A stretch of 60,436 nt of DNA from DATEGZ01 sp035519535 (GTDB taxonomy: Bacteria > Acidobacteriota > Vicinamibacteria > Vicinamibacterales > SCN-69-37), in contig DATIWF010000065.1 in the NCBI GenBank assembly GCA_035519535.1, forward strand, positions 1 to 60,436, read 5' to 3'. This document shows, piece after piece, positions 15,622-25,037 of the stretch. Position 1 is the first letter of the stretch, and each line of letters begins with the position of its first letter. Below the pieces are notes generated by a model. It worked only from the letters and a program-made list of their open reading frames with translations, had not been told where the DNA came from and made no database searches. Made by a program: the position numbers and the translations under genes.

Positions 15622-18246
15622 ATGGTGTGCCGCACGGGCCTGCATCTTGCACGACGACCGTGCGTGACGGCTGAAGACTCCGGGTCGCTGGCCCGCGCCC
15701 TCGCTGATCGTCTCGGACAGATTGCCAGCCTGCCCGCTGGCGTGACGCGGATTGTCGCGACAACGGCGCCCGATCGCGCGACGCGGGCAGAGGTCCGAGC
15801 GCTCGTGGAGCGCCGGGCGCGGGATCTTGGATACGCGCCGGTGCGCATCGGCGTGTCCGGCGCGTCAGACGAACGCCGGCTTGGCCACCGGCACGCGGTC
15901 GTGTTGGTCGAGTCAACTGACGAGGTGGATGAGGCATGCCGGCTGGCGCGGCGGCTGGCTCGCCTGAGCGATCGCGCGCACGTCATCATCGATCTGTCGC
16001 GGGAGGGGCCCGCGACATCACGAGGTTGCGGTGCGGTGTTTGCACGTGAACGGGCACCCGCCTACGGCGAGGCCCCGCCAACCCGCTCGGTGGAACTGCG
16101 CGACGTCCGATTCGATCGCGCCGTCGCCTTCCTCAACCGCCGACGGAGCGCGGCCGGGGAGCGGTGGCTGCGTGCGGCGCTCGAGAGCGCTCGGCGCCGG
16201 CGCGACGAGGTCGCCGAGGCTCGGGCCGCGTGTCGACTCATGCAAGCGCTGACCGCGCGGGACGCGTGGCGCGACGCCCGTCGCGCCGGGACCGAGGTGT
16301 GCAATCGACTGCGGTCGTGGCCAGCCCGATTGGCGGTGGCCGGCGAACTCGCACGAATTCTGATCGCGGTCGGCGAGCTGACGCGAGCAGACACGCTGCT
16401 TGCGTCGCTCGACGTCGAGGCGGCGCTGCGGCGGGAACCGATCCCTAGAATCGTCCGGCTTCGTCGCGCGGAAGTCCGGTTCTGGCAGGGCCGGTTCGAG
16501 GAGGCGCGGGACCTGCTGCCCGCGGACGCCGCCGAATCGGCCGCGGAGCGCGCCGTGCGCGGACTGGTCGCGTGGGCGATCGGAGAGATCACCGGACCGC
16601 CCGATGCGGAGGTCACCGAACGGCCGAGGCTGGCGCGCGCCTGTCTCGCGGAGTCCCGGCTCGCCAGAGGCCGTGTGGAAGAGGCGAGGGTCGCGCTCGG
16701 CCCGCCGGTGACGAGCGAGGCCACGCTCGAGGACGCCGTCCTCGAGCGCCTGCGCGCCGCGTGCGGCGGCCGCCCGGAGGTCGCCTCCCCGTTGACCACC
16801 GACTTGATTCGGCGAGAGGGCGCGCGGGGCCTGCTGCGGTGGGGCCTCAGGAGGACGGGTGTGCATCTGCTTCACGCTGTACCGGCACTGCTTCAGATCG
16901 TCCACGATGCCGAGGATGAAATGGCCGCCCTGCACGGCGGCTGCGCGTGGGTCCGGTCGCACGTCGGCGCCGATGCCGCCGCGCTGGTGACCTCCGACCA
17001 GGCGCCGCGGCTCGTGGCAGGGGAGGGACTTGCCGATCGAGATCTCTCGGACGAACTGATCCGCGACGCGCTGGCGCACGCCGGCCGGGTGGTCGCGCGG
17101 GGGCCGAGCGCGGCGGCCTCGGCCCCGGTCCGGTCGCTTGGTGCCACGATTGGTCTGGCGGTCGTCCTCGGCCGGTCGGAAATGGCGGCCTCGCTCCAGG
17201 AGGGTGCGGACCTTCTGGCCTCGATGTGCGCGCCGGCCATGCGGGGGCGCCTGGACACGCTCGCGTTGGCCGGCGCGGGACGCTCGCTCGCGCCGGACAT
17301 CCTGGGCGAGAGCCCCGCGATGGCGGCCGTGCGCGAAGCGATCGCCCGCGCGGCCGTCACGCCGTTCCCCGTGCTCATCGAGGGCGAGAGCGGCACGGGC
17401 AAGGAGCTCGCGGCCCGGGCGCTTCACCGACTGAGCGCCCGCCGCGATCGCCGCCTGAGCGCCGTGAACTGCGCGGCGCTCACCGACGAGCTCGTCGAAG
17501 CGGAGCTCTTCGGCTACGTGCGCGGCGCGTTCACCGGCGCGATCGGCACGCGGCCCGGCCTGTTCGAAGAGGCCAACGGCAGCACGCTTCTGCTCGACGA
17601 GGTGAGCGAGCTCTCGGCGCGCGCGCAGGCCAAGCTGCTTCGAACACTGCAGGAACGCGAGATCCGGCGGCTCGGCGAGAACGCCTCGCGGCCGGTCGAC
17701 GTCCGCGTGATTGCCGCCACCAACCAGCCGCTGGCCGACGAAGTGGGCCGCGGCCGGTTCCGCGAGGATCTGATGTTCCGGCTGGCGGTCGTGAAGATTC
17801 GGCTCCCGGCGCTGCGCGAGCGCGTCGAGGATATTCCGCCTCTCGCGCAGGCCTTCTGGCGCCGGGTCATCGCCGAAGTCGGCAAGCACGCCGTGCTCGA
17901 AGCGGACGCGCTCGTTGCGCTCAGCCGTCACGGCTGGCCGGGCAACGTTCGCGAGCTTCAGAACGTCATGGCCGGACTCGCGCTGGCGGCGCCGGCGCGC
18001 GGACGCGTCGGCGCGCGCCACGTCGCGCTGGTGCTCGACGGCCGAAGTTCGCTCACGCCGCCGGCCCCATCGCTGGTCGACGCGCGGCGGACGTTTGAAC
18101 GGCAGCTCGTGTCGGCGACGCTCGCGCGCAACGCGGGCCGCCGCACCGCCGCCGCGCGCGAGCTCGGGCTGACCCGTCAGGGGCTGATCAAGGCGATGAA
18201 GCGCCTGGGGCTGGAGTCGGCCCGTGATGTCTCCGGTGTTGCGTAA
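15622..18246 (+). CDS. Sigma-54-dependent transcriptional activator with long N-terminal sensor
   Basis: An 874-residue regulator. ATG 15622 has GGAAGG eight bases upstream; a TTG at 15604 is also in frame. Residues 1-140 are an Arg-rich domain I do not recognise. Residues ~150-390 look like TPR-type helical repeats (R-F-E-E-A-R-D-L-L and similar), and ~400-545 resemble a GAF-like segment. The AAA+ domain (about 555-790) has Walker A G-E-S-G-T-G-K-E (~590), the sigma-54 contact loop G-A-F-T-G-A (635-640), Walker B near L-L-L-D-E-V, and W-P-G-N-V-R-E-L-Q-N. A Fis-type HTH ends the protein (T-A-A-A-R-E-L-G-L-T-R-Q-G-L). There is no receiver domain. The dppBC-type permease genes follow 32 bases later on the same strand; no -24/-12 promoter was seen in between. 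Confidence 0.9.
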   Translation: MVCRTGLHLARRPCVTAEDSGSLARALADRLGQIASLPAGVTRIVATTAPDRATRAEVRALVERRARDLGYAPVRIGVSGASDERRLGHRHAVVLVESTDEVDEACRLARRLARLSDRAHVIIDLSREGPATSRGCGAVFARERAPAYGEAPPTRSVELRDVRFDRAVAFLNRRRSAAGERWLRAALESARRRRDEVAEARAACRLMQALTARDAWRDARRAGTEVCNRLRSWPARLAVAGELARILIAVGELTRADTLLASLDVEAALRREPIPRIVRLRRAEVRFWQGRFEEARDLLPADAAESAAERAVRGLVAWAIGEITGPPDAEVTERPRLARACLAESRLARGRVEEARVALGPPVTSEATLEDAVLERLRAACGGRPEVASPLTTDLIRREGARGLLRWGLRRTGVHLLHAVPALLQIVHDAEDEMAALHGGCAWVRSHVGADAAALVTSDQAPRLVAGEGLADRDLSDELIRDALAHAGRVVARGPSAAASAPVRSLGATIGLAVVLGRSEMAASLQEGADLLASMCAPAMRGRLDTLALAGAGRSLAPDILGESPAMAAVREAIARAAVTPFPVLIEGESGTGKELAARALHRLSARRDRRLSAVNCAALTDELVEAELFGYVRGAFTGAIGTRPGLFEEANGSTLLLDEVSELSARAQAKLLRTLQEREIRRLGENASRPVDVRVIAATNQPLADEVGRGRFREDLMFRLAVVKIRLPALRERVEDIPPLAQAFWRRVIAEVGKHAVLEADALVALSRHGWPGNVRELQNVMAGLALAAPARGRVGARHVALVLDGRSSLTPPAPSLVDARRTFERQLVSATLARNAGRRTAAARELGLTRQGLIKAMKRLGLESARDVSGVA

Positions 18247-18278
18247 CGTCACGCGTTGCGGCGATCATCGGCCGACCC

Positions 18279-19199
18279 ATGGGCCGCTACGTCCTTCGCC
18301 GCATCGTCATGACGCTGCCGGTGCTGTTCGGCGTGGCGACGCTGGTCTTCACGCTGATCCACCTCGTGCCCGGCGATCCCGCCCAGGCGATGCTCGGCGA
18401 ATCCGCCGCTTCGGCCGACGTCGCGGATCTGCGGGCGCGGCTCGGGCTCGACCAACCACTCGCGACGCAGTACGGCCGCTACCTCACGCGGCTCGTCCAC
18501 GGGGACCTCGGCACGTCGTTCCGCTACGGCACGCCGGTCGCCCGCGAGATCGGCCAGCGCCTCGGGCGCACGGCCGAGTTGGCGGTGGCGGCGATGGCCG
18601 TGGCGCTCGTGATCGCCCTGCCGCTGGGTGTGATCGCGGCGCTCTATCAGGGCCGGCCGATCGACCGGGCCGCCATGGCGGCGTCGCTGGCAGGCATTTC
18701 GATGCCGAACTTCTGGCTCGGGCCCCTGCTCGCGATCCTCCTGGCGGTGGAGTGGGGGCTCCTGCCGGTGTCCGGCACGGGATCGTGGCGCCACCTGGTG
18801 CTGCCCGCGCTCACGCTCGGCGCGGCGCTGGCCGCGATCCTCGCGAGGATGACGCGCGCCAGCCTGGTTGACGAGCTGCGCGAGCTCTACGTGGTCGCGG
18901 CGCGCGCGCGCGGCCTGTCCCGGCCTCGAGCCGTGGTCGCACACGCGTTCCGCAACAGCCTGATTCCAGTCGTCACGATCGTCGGGCTGCAGTTCGGCGC
19001 CGTACTGACCGGAACGATCATCACCGAGACGATCTTCGCCTGGCCGGGCGTCGGTCGCCTGCTGATCCAGGCGATCAGCTTTCGTGACTATCCGCTGGTG
19101 CAGGGCTGCATCCTGCTCGTGTCGGTCGTGTACGTCGGGATGAACCTGATCGTCGATCTTGCCTACGCGTGGCTCGATCCGAGGATTCGCTATCAATGA
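18279..19199 (+). CDS. Peptide/nickel ABC transporter permease, DppB/OppB type
   Basis: A 306-residue integral membrane permease with the family N-terminus (Y-V-L-R-R-I-V-M-T-L-P-V-L-F-G-V, then P-G-D-P). About six membrane segments are visible, as is the ATPase-contact EAA-like loop A-A-R-A-R-G-L-S-R-P-R-A-V-V, and L-P-A-L-T-L-G. It imports peptides or related small compounds with its partner permease. The downstream gene overlaps by 4 bases. No substrate-binding lipoprotein or ATPase gene is adjacent, so the missing subunits must be encoded elsewhere. Confidence 0.93.
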   Translation: MGRYVLRRIVMTLPVLFGVATLVFTLIHLVPGDPAQAMLGESAASADVADLRARLGLDQPLATQYGRYLTRLVHGDLGTSFRYGTPVAREIGQRLGRTAELAVAAMAVALVIALPLGVIAALYQGRPIDRAAMAASLAGISMPNFWLGPLLAILLAVEWGLLPVSGTGSWRHLVLPALTLGAALAAILARMTRASLVDELRELYVVAARARGLSRPRAVVAHAFRNSLIPVVTIVGLQFGAVLTGTIITETIFAWPGVGRLLIQAISFRDYPLVQGCILLVSVVYVGMNLIVDLAYAWLDPRIRYQ

Positions 19200-19990
19200 C
19201 CCGCCGGATCGGCGCCCTCATCATCGTCCTGGCGGTGGTCGCGGCTGTCGCGGGCCCGTGGATCGTGCCGTTCGACCCGGCGGCGCAGAATCTGCCGCTG
19301 CGGCTGGACGGTCCATCGTGGCAGCACCCGCTCGGGCTCGACGAGCTCGGGCGCGACATCCTCGCGCGGCTCCTCGTTGGCGCTCGCATTTCGCTCATGG
19401 TCGGCCTCGCGGTGGTGTCGATCTCCGCGAGCCTGGGCACGACGATTGGCGCCGTCGCCGGGTACCGCGGCGGGCGGGTCGACAACCTGATCGGACGGCT
19501 CATGGATGTGCTCATGGCGTTTCCGGGCATCCTGCTCGCCATCGCCCTCGTGGCGGTGCTCGGCCCCAGCCTGACGCACGTCGTGATGGCGCTCGCCGCG
19601 ATCGGCTGGGTCGGCTACGCCCGGCTCGTGCGCGGGCAGGTGCTGAAGGTGCGGGAGCTCGAGTACGTGCAGGCGGCGCGAGCGATCGGGGCGCCGGTCG
19701 CGCGGGTGCTGGCGCGTCACGTCGTGCCAGCGACACTTTCGGCCGTCACGGTTCAGGCGACGCTCGGCATGGCGGGCGCGATCATTGCCGAGGCGTCCTT
19801 GAGCTTCCTCGGGCTGGGCGTGCAACCGCCGACGCCCAGCTGGGGCACGATGCTCGACGCCGGGCGATCGCACCTGTTCGACGCGCCGCATCTCACGATC
19901 TTCCCCGGGTTGGCGATTGCCGTGCTCGTCCTGGGGTTCAACTTCGCGGGCGATGCGTTGCGCGATCGGTTCGATCCGCGGGCTACTTGA
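19196..19990 (+). CDS. Peptide/nickel ABC transporter permease, DppC/OppC type
   Basis: A 264-residue partner permease starting at ATG 19196, which overlaps the DppB-like stop. H-P-L-G-L-D-E-L-G-R-D-I-L-A-R is the conserved periplasmic entry motif. The EAA-like loop is V-Q-A-A-R-A-I-G-A-P-V-A-R-V-L, and E-A-S-L-S-F-L-G-L-G-V-Q-P-P-T-P-S-W-G follows, highly typical of DppC. About five to six membrane segments are present. The 3' end overlaps the convergent TPR gene by 8 bases. Confidence 0.93.
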   Translation: MTRRIGALIIVLAVVAAVAGPWIVPFDPAAQNLPLRLDGPSWQHPLGLDELGRDILARLLVGARISLMVGLAVVSISASLGTTIGAVAGYRGGRVDNLIGRLMDVLMAFPGILLAIALVAVLGPSLTHVVMALAAIGWVGYARLVRGQVLKVRELEYVQAARAIGAPVARVLARHVVPATLSAVTVQATLGMAGAIIAEASLSFLGLGVQPPTPSWGTMLDAGRSHLFDAPHLTIFPGLAIAVLVLGFNFAGDALRDRFDPRAT

Positions 19991-21377
19991 TCGTGCGCGA
20001 CAGCCGGACCAGGCCGACGTTCTGAGGATCGCGCGCAAGCGCCGCGGCCAGCGTTGTCTTGGCCGAGTCGGCGTCGCCGGCGCGCCAGTACGCATCCGCG
20101 AGCAGCCCCTGGGTCGCGACGTCGCTGTCGCCGGCATCGATGGCCTCATCGAGATAGCGCGCGGCGCTCTTCGCATCGCCCCCTCGCAGCGACAGCACGC
20201 CGATGCGGCGCGCGCGGGACGCCCGCGTGGGAGGTGCGACCGTGTCGCCTTCCAGGGCGTCGAGACTCACGAGCGCATCGCGGGCGCTCAAGACTTGGCC
20301 CAGGCGCTCGGACGCGTCCGCGAGGAAGCCAAAGGCCTCGCGATCGACGGGCGACGTACTCACCGCCTCACGGAGGATTCGCTCGGCGCCCGTGTAGTCG
20401 CCGGCCAGGAAGAGCGCCCGTCCGAAGAGCGCGAGGCCCTCGCTCCGATGCGAGTGCGACGAGAGGGCCCGCTCGAGGGGCTCGAGCGCGCGGCGTGCCC
20501 ACTCCGAATCGAGCGTCCGCTCGGCTCGCGCCACGTAGATCCGGCCCCGCACCAGCTGAAGGCGCGCGTCGTTCGGGCTGTCGGCCTCGGCCTCCGAGAG
20601 CGCCGTCAGGGCAGCGTCGAATTGCCCCCGCCGGGCTGCGGCAAGCGCAATGGCAACATGCCGGTCCGCGTTCTCGTCGAGCGCGGCCAGCGCCTGGAGC
20701 TGCGCGCTCTCGTCGGCGAACCGTCCCTGCGCGCGGTAAATGTCTGCCAGCTCCTCGCGTGCGGGCGTCAGGGTCGGCGCGATCTTGGTGGCCTGCTCGA
20801 GCGCCTCGATCGCCGCGTCGATCTTGTTCGTGTCGCGGTAGACGAGGCCCAGCAGGTAGTACGTCTGGGCGACCGAGTCATTCCGCTCGATGGCCCGCTT
20901 CAGCGGGTCGATCGCTGCGGCCGGGGCCCCCGCCCGATACCGCGCCAGAGCGAGCGCGTAGAGCAGCGCCGGCGTCTCGTCCTTCAGGCGGTCCGCGGCT
21001 TCGCCGTACCAGCGCGCGGCCTCGATGGGGTCGTCCTTCGCGTCGTAGACCTCACCGAGCGCCACCAGGGGCTGGGCGGCGTCGGGCGCCAGCCGGCTCG
21101 CTTCGCGGAGATCGCGGATCGCCCAGTCGTCGTGGTGGTCGGCGCGGTACGCTTCGCCGCGCCGGTAATACGCCGCCATCGCATCAGGCCGAAGGGCAAT
21201 GGCGCCGCTGAAGTCCTCAATGGCCGCGTAGGGGTTGCCGGCGAGCAAGGCCTGCTCGCCCTCAGCGAGGAGACGCCGGTACTGCCGCTCCCGGTCGACG
21301 CGCTGGACGACGATGGCGCCGCCGGCCACCGCCGTGGCGATGGCGACGAAGCCGACGATCCACCTCACACCGTTCAT
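19983..21377 (-). CDS. Membrane-anchored tetratricopeptide-repeat protein
   Basis: A 464-residue protein with one N-terminal membrane segment (about 6-24) and then TPR units through most of its length. Examples are A-G-N-P-Y-A-A-I-E-D-F-S-G-A-I-A-L-R-P-D (~46-65), Y-Y-L-L-G-L-V-Y-R-D-T-N-K-I-D-A-A-I-E-A-L, and R-G-G-D-A-K-S-A-A-R-Y-L-D-E-A. No catalytic domain is seen; it probably scaffolds envelope proteins. It is convergent with the permease genes and divergent from the ECF sigma gene. Confidence 0.85.
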   Translation of the reverse strand: MNGVRWIVGFVAIATAVAGGAIVVQRVDRERQYRRLLAEGEQALLAGNPYAAIEDFSGAIALRPDAMAAYYRRGEAYRADHHDDWAIRDLREASRLAPDAAQPLVALGEVYDAKDDPIEAARWYGEAADRLKDETPALLYALALARYRAGAPAAAIDPLKRAIERNDSVAQTYYLLGLVYRDTNKIDAAIEALEQATKIAPTLTPAREELADIYRAQGRFADESAQLQALAALDENADRHVAIALAAARRGQFDAALTALSEAEADSPNDARLQLVRGRIYVARAERTLDSEWARRALEPLERALSSHSHRSEGLALFGRALFLAGDYTGAERILREAVSTSPVDREAFGFLADASERLGQVLSARDALVSLDALEGDTVAPPTRASRARRIGVLSLRGGDAKSAARYLDEAIDAGDSDVATQGLLADAYWRAGDADSAKTTLAAALARDPQNVGLVRLSRTIK

Positions 21378-21407
21378 CTTACGCCCGGGCGTGGCATGCG
21401 CCCGGAT

Positions 21408-21436
21408 GGAACCTGGCCCGGCATCCGGGGTCTAAC
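21408..21436 (+). promoter_or_regulatory. Candidate ECF-sigma promoter (GGAACC / TCTAAC)
   Basis: GGAACC at 21408-21413 resembles the GGAAC -35 of ECF sigma promoters, and TCTAAC at 21431-21436 the -10. AAC and TCTAAC are separated by 18 bases. The ATG of the ECF sigma gene is 36 bases further on. The second ECF sigma gene in this window has the same TCTAAC and a GTAAC in matching position, which supports autoregulation. This is based on sequence comparison only. Confidence 0.5.
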
Positions 21437-21471
21437 GCTGTAAGACCGCAACGCCCATCGGGGGTGCTACC

Positions 21472-22089
21472 ATGGCGGTTGGGGCCAGTGTGAAGCCGTT
21501 GCGCGCACTGACATGGCCGGATGCTGCGAGCGCCGACTGGGCGCTGGTGCAGCAGTGTGCAGCCGGCGACGAGAGTGCGTGCACGCGGCTGGTGACGGAT
21601 CACCAGCGCATGGTCTACCAGCTGGCGCTGCATCTTCTGGGCGATCCCCAGGAAGCGCTCGATGTCTCGCAGGAAGTGTTCCTGCGGGTGTTCCGCACCC
21701 TCTCGCAGTTTCGAGGCCAGTCCACCCTGCGCACGTGGATCTACCGCATCGTGGTGAATCAGGCGTCGAACCGTCAGCGGTGGTGGCGGCGTCGGCGCCG
21801 GGCGCAGCAGGTCGCGCTCGACGACCACACCGCCGCGCACGGCGAGTTGGCGGAGGGTCGGGCGTTCGCGCAGCCGGATTCGGTGCTGCAGCAGCAGGAG
21901 GCGGCCCGCCGCGTGTGGGGCGCGCTCGACGCGCTGCCGTTTGATCAGCGCGCTGTCGTGGTGCTGCGCGAGATCGACGGCCTGAGCTACGAGGAGATTG
22001 CGGTGTCGCTCGGCGTTGCCGTCGGCACCGTGAAGTCGCGGCTGGCGCGGGCTCGCGAGAGCCTGCGGCTGGCCTTGAGGCCCGCATGA
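21472..22089 (+). CDS. RNA polymerase ECF sigma factor (RpoE-like)
   Basis: A 205-residue sigma-70 family protein with the two ECF domains. Sigma2 (~25-95) has M-V-Y-Q-L-A-L-H-L-L-G-D, E-A-L-D-V-S-Q-E-V-F-L-R-V-F and T-W-I-Y-R-I-V-V-N-Q-A-S-N. Sigma4 (~145-200) has L-P-F-D-Q-R-A-V-V-V-L-R-E-I-D-G-L-S-Y-E-E-I-A and G-T-V-K-S-R-L-A-R-A-R. A GGGGG stretch precedes ATG 21472. The anti-sigma gene overlaps its end by 4 bases, so it is probably held inactive by that partner. Confidence 0.95.
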   Translation: MAVGASVKPLRALTWPDAASADWALVQQCAAGDESACTRLVTDHQRMVYQLALHLLGDPQEALDVSQEVFLRVFRTLSQFRGQSTLRTWIYRIVVNQASNRQRWWRRRRRAQQVALDDHTAAHGELAEGRAFAQPDSVLQQQEAARRVWGALDALPFDQRAVVVLREIDGLSYEEIAVSLGVAVGTVKSRLARARESLRLALRPA

Positions 22090-22865
22090 AGACCGAGGCC
22101 TGCCGGAATCAGGATCTGGGCGCGTTCGTCGACGGCGAGTTGTCGGGCGCCGCGCGGCTCCGGGTGTCGCAGCACCTGGCCTCGTGCGAGGCGTGCGCGG
22201 CGACGGCTGACGCGCTCGCCCTGCTCGGCGAGGACGTGCGCAGTGCCGCGGCCGTGCCCGCGGCGCCGCCGGAGCTCGAAGGATTGGCTGGCGGCGTCAT
22301 CAGCCGCGTGCGCGCCGAGCGCGCGCAGTCGTGGCGCGGGTTCGTCGATCGCCTCGTCGACGACTGGCACTACGCCCTGGTTGGCGCGGGCGCCATCACC
22401 GCCGCGTTCGTGTCCATCGGGATCGTCTCGGTGATGCTCGAGTTCGGCCCGCGGCCCGAGCGCGACGACTCGCTCGCGGCACTCATCGCCAACCTCAATT
22501 CGCCGGCCGGCACGCTCTTCGTGGAGGCCACGCCCATCAGCGGCAAGGATCGCGACCCGATCCTGATGCAGGTCGGCAACGACCTGCCGGACTCCGACGG
22601 AGCGACGAGTGGAGCCGTGCCGGTCGTGCTGCGCTACGCCAGCGAACAGGAGCTCGTCGGCGCGCTGAGCGACGCGATGACCCCCGACGGCCGCCTGCTG
22701 GAGCTCCACTCGATGTCGGAGCAGCAGCGCCGCTATACGGAAGGCCTGCTCGATACCATTGGGCGCCTGCGGTCCGGGCAGACGGCGTTCAGCTCGACCG
22801 GCTCCCTCAACGTGCACAGCCTCTGGCTCGTCACCAACACCGGCGTGACGGCCAAGGGCATCTGA
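22086..22865 (+). CDS. Anti-sigma factor with zinc-finger (ZAS-like) domain
   Basis: A 259-residue membrane protein. The N-terminal domain carries H-L-A-S-C-E-A-C (about 30-37) after F-V-D-G-E-L-S-G, the H-x3-C-x2-C pattern of zinc anti-sigma domains. One membrane segment (Y-A-L-V-G-A-G-A-I-T-A-A-F-V-S-I-G-I-V) lies near residues 97-117. The C-terminal ~140 residues are presumably periplasmic and unrecognised; they may sense the signal. Its overlap with the sigma gene indicates a regulatory pair. Confidence 0.88.
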   Translation: MKTEACRNQDLGAFVDGELSGAARLRVSQHLASCEACAATADALALLGEDVRSAAAVPAAPPELEGLAGGVISRVRAERAQSWRGFVDRLVDDWHYALVGAGAITAAFVSIGIVSVMLEFGPRPERDDSLAALIANLNSPAGTLFVEATPISGKDRDPILMQVGNDLPDSDGATSGAVPVVLRYASEQELVGALSDAMTPDGRLLELHSMSEQQRRYTEGLLDTIGRLRSGQTAFSSTGSLNVHSLWLVTNTGVTAKGI

Positions 22866-22868
22866 TCG

Positions 22869-25037
22869 TCAGCGCACGCTACCTGACTGCGCCGCCACAT
22901 TCTGCATGCCGTCCGTCGCGCGAATCATGATGCGCGCGGCGTCGCCTTCATTGGCGAGCGGAATCTCGTAGCGTTCGTCCGGCGAGTCGGCAAGGCCGTC
23001 GAGCGGCGCCACGAGCTGCCACGGCCCGCCGCCCACCGAGTACTCGACCCTCGCGATCGCGCTGCGCGCGTCGCGCACGCGGACGCCCAGCCGCACGCTC
23101 CCGCCCTGGCGAACGATTTCGGTCGTGATGACAGGCGGCGTGTTGTCGATCTCGATCGGATCGCTCTCGCGCTCGCCGACCAGCGCGCGATCCGCCGGAT
23201 TCGAGGGCGCGTCCGTTGCAAGCACTCGGATCACGTAGCGGCCGTCGGCCACCGACGTCGTGTCCCACACGAAGATCGAGTCGCTGAGACCCGTCCGCAG
23301 GTCGTGCCACGCCGCCTCGCCTTCGCGCCGATACTGCAGCGAGTAGCTGAGATGGTCGTTGTCGGCGTCCTCAGCCTTCCACGCGAGCGTCTGCAGTCCT
23401 TTCTGAAACATGCGGCGGCCCGGCGGCGGGGGATTCGGCCCCTGATCGCCCGGCGGCCGTCTCGCGTCCGCCGTGGCATCGTCGAGGCCGGCGATGGCGC
23501 CGTCTTCACTCGAGAACGGCTTCTGGAAAACCACGCCCGCCGGATACGTCGTCACCGACGTGACAGACGGCCGCGCGTTGCGCGGCAGGTACGCGACCGT
23601 CACGGACGTCAGGCGGGGCGCCGATGCGCCCTGCGTGAGCGAGGCGCGCCACTGCAGGAAGCGCGCGGGCGGGCTCGTGATCCCCTCGCCCTCGCGACGG
23701 GTGTACGGGGCGCTCCAATCGCTCCAGGAATCGTCGGGCACCTCGGTGTTGCCCGAGCGCGTCGCGATGGTGACGTTGCCGCTGGCCTCCCATCGCGCGA
23801 GGCCCCACGTGGAGACCGTCTTCGTGTCGCGAACGGGCGAGGTGTACGTCGCCGGCGACTGAACGGACGCGCTGGTCGCAATCACGCGCCCGGGATTGGC
23901 CGTCGCGAGCGCCGGCGGCGCGCCGTCGGCGCGCGGCTCGCCGGCCAGGCGTGTGACCTGCTTCGCGTCCACGCCGCCGATCAACTGCACCTGTCGATTG
24001 CGATCGATCCGGTAGAGCCGCCCCTCGGGGCCGCTCGCCGCAACCACGCCGGATTCGGCAACCGCGGCGATGTCGTAAATGACGTCGTTCGTTTCCCAGA
24101 AGGACTCCCACGTGCCGCTCGCCTCGATGCGGTAGACGACGGACCGCCGCGAGCTCGAGGGCGCGGGCGCCGGTGCGCCGGGCGCGGGTGGCGCCGCCGT
24201 AACGATCGCGACCGACGCCGCTTCGCCTCCCGAGGACGACCCGCTGTCGCCGTCGCGCGCAACCGCCGCGGCGAAGACCGTACCGGCGGCGCTGACGGAG
24301 ATGGCGCGGAGCTCGGTCAACCCGGAGTCCAGCAGCACGAACGGCCGATCGTTGGCGTCGAAGCGATAGAGCCGCCCCGGGGATTCGGTGCCGGCGAGCA
24401 TCCGCCCCTGCGGATCGCGCGCGAGCGAGACCACGTGTGCGGCCGACGGACGGTAGACCGGCTGCCCGGCGCCGTTCGCATCGACGCGGTAGATCACGGC
24501 GGGGTTGCCCGCGCCCACCCAGAGGCGCCCGCCGCCATCGACCGCGAGCGCCCAGATGTACTTCTCGGTCGGATCGAAGAACACGCGCGGCGGCGCCGAG
24601 CCGTCGATGACGTAGACGCGGCCGTCGGGCCCCGTGGCGAAGAACACGCGCGCGCCCGAGACCGCGACGGCGAAGACGTTCTTCTCCTCCGCGGTGAAGA
24701 CCGTCTCCTCGGCTTGGCCCGGCCGGAGGCGAATCAACCGGCCGTCGCTGCCCGTGCCCGCCCAGATCGTCCCGTCAGCCGTCATCGCCAGGCTCCAGAC
24801 CTGCGCCGGCGTGGACGTCAACCGGCTCGTCATCTGGGGACCGGGCGTCATGGCGCCGTCGAGCCCGACGATCACGCCGTTCGACGTGCCCTTGAGCAGG
24901 TCGGCGGGCGTCGCGAGCGTCCAGAACACCGGACCGGACGCGGTGAGCGGGGAGGCGCCGGCGAGCAGCGCGCCCAGAATAACAGCGACACGAGCAAAGC
25001 GAAGGGGATGTGACATCGGCTCCGAAATTGGTTTCAC
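22869..25037 (-). CDS. Secreted beta-propeller protein with Ig-like C-terminal part
   Basis: A 722-residue exported protein. A signal peptide is visible (about 8-34, F-A-R-V-A-V-I-L-G-A-L-L-A-G-A-S-P-L). Residues ~60-400 hold repeated blades of the form W-A-G-T-G-S-D-G-R-L-I-R-L and A-A-S-G-P-E-G-R-L-Y-R-I-D, as in two-component-regulator-type propellers. The later part has fibronectin/Ig-like strands (S-Y-S-L-Q-Y-R-R-E-G, and V-E-Y-S-V-G-G-G-P-W near the end). The function is unknown; surface or periplasmic binding is likely. GTG 25037 overlaps the S55 peptidase stop by 4 bases; ATG 25016 is an alternative start. The gene is coupled to the S55 peptidase. Confidence 0.8.
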   Translation of the reverse strand: MKPISEPMSHPLRFARVAVILGALLAGASPLTASGPVFWTLATPADLLKGTSNGVIVGLDGAMTPGPQMTSRLTSTPAQVWSLAMTADGTIWAGTGSDGRLIRLRPGQAEETVFTAEEKNVFAVAVSGARVFFATGPDGRVYVIDGSAPPRVFFDPTEKYIWALAVDGGGRLWVGAGNPAVIYRVDANGAGQPVYRPSAAHVVSLARDPQGRMLAGTESPGRLYRFDANDRPFVLLDSGLTELRAISVSAAGTVFAAAVARDGDSGSSSGGEAASVAIVTAAPPAPGAPAPAPSSSRRSVVYRIEASGTWESFWETNDVIYDIAAVAESGVVAASGPEGRLYRIDRNRQVQLIGGVDAKQVTRLAGEPRADGAPPALATANPGRVIATSASVQSPATYTSPVRDTKTVSTWGLARWEASGNVTIATRSGNTEVPDDSWSDWSAPYTRREGEGITSPPARFLQWRASLTQGASAPRLTSVTVAYLPRNARPSVTSVTTYPAGVVFQKPFSSEDGAIAGLDDATADARRPPGDQGPNPPPPGRRMFQKGLQTLAWKAEDADNDHLSYSLQYRREGEAAWHDLRTGLSDSIFVWDTTSVADGRYVIRVLATDAPSNPADRALVGERESDPIEIDNTPPVITTEIVRQGGSVRLGVRVRDARSAIARVEYSVGGGPWQLVAPLDGLADSPDERYEIPLANEGDAARIMIRATDGMQNVAAQSGSVR

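Noticed and set aside
16018..18252. A 744-codon open frame opposite the sigma-54 activator
   Set aside because: It is low in hydrophobic residues and motif-free, while the plus-strand frame has complete AAA+ and HTH motifs.
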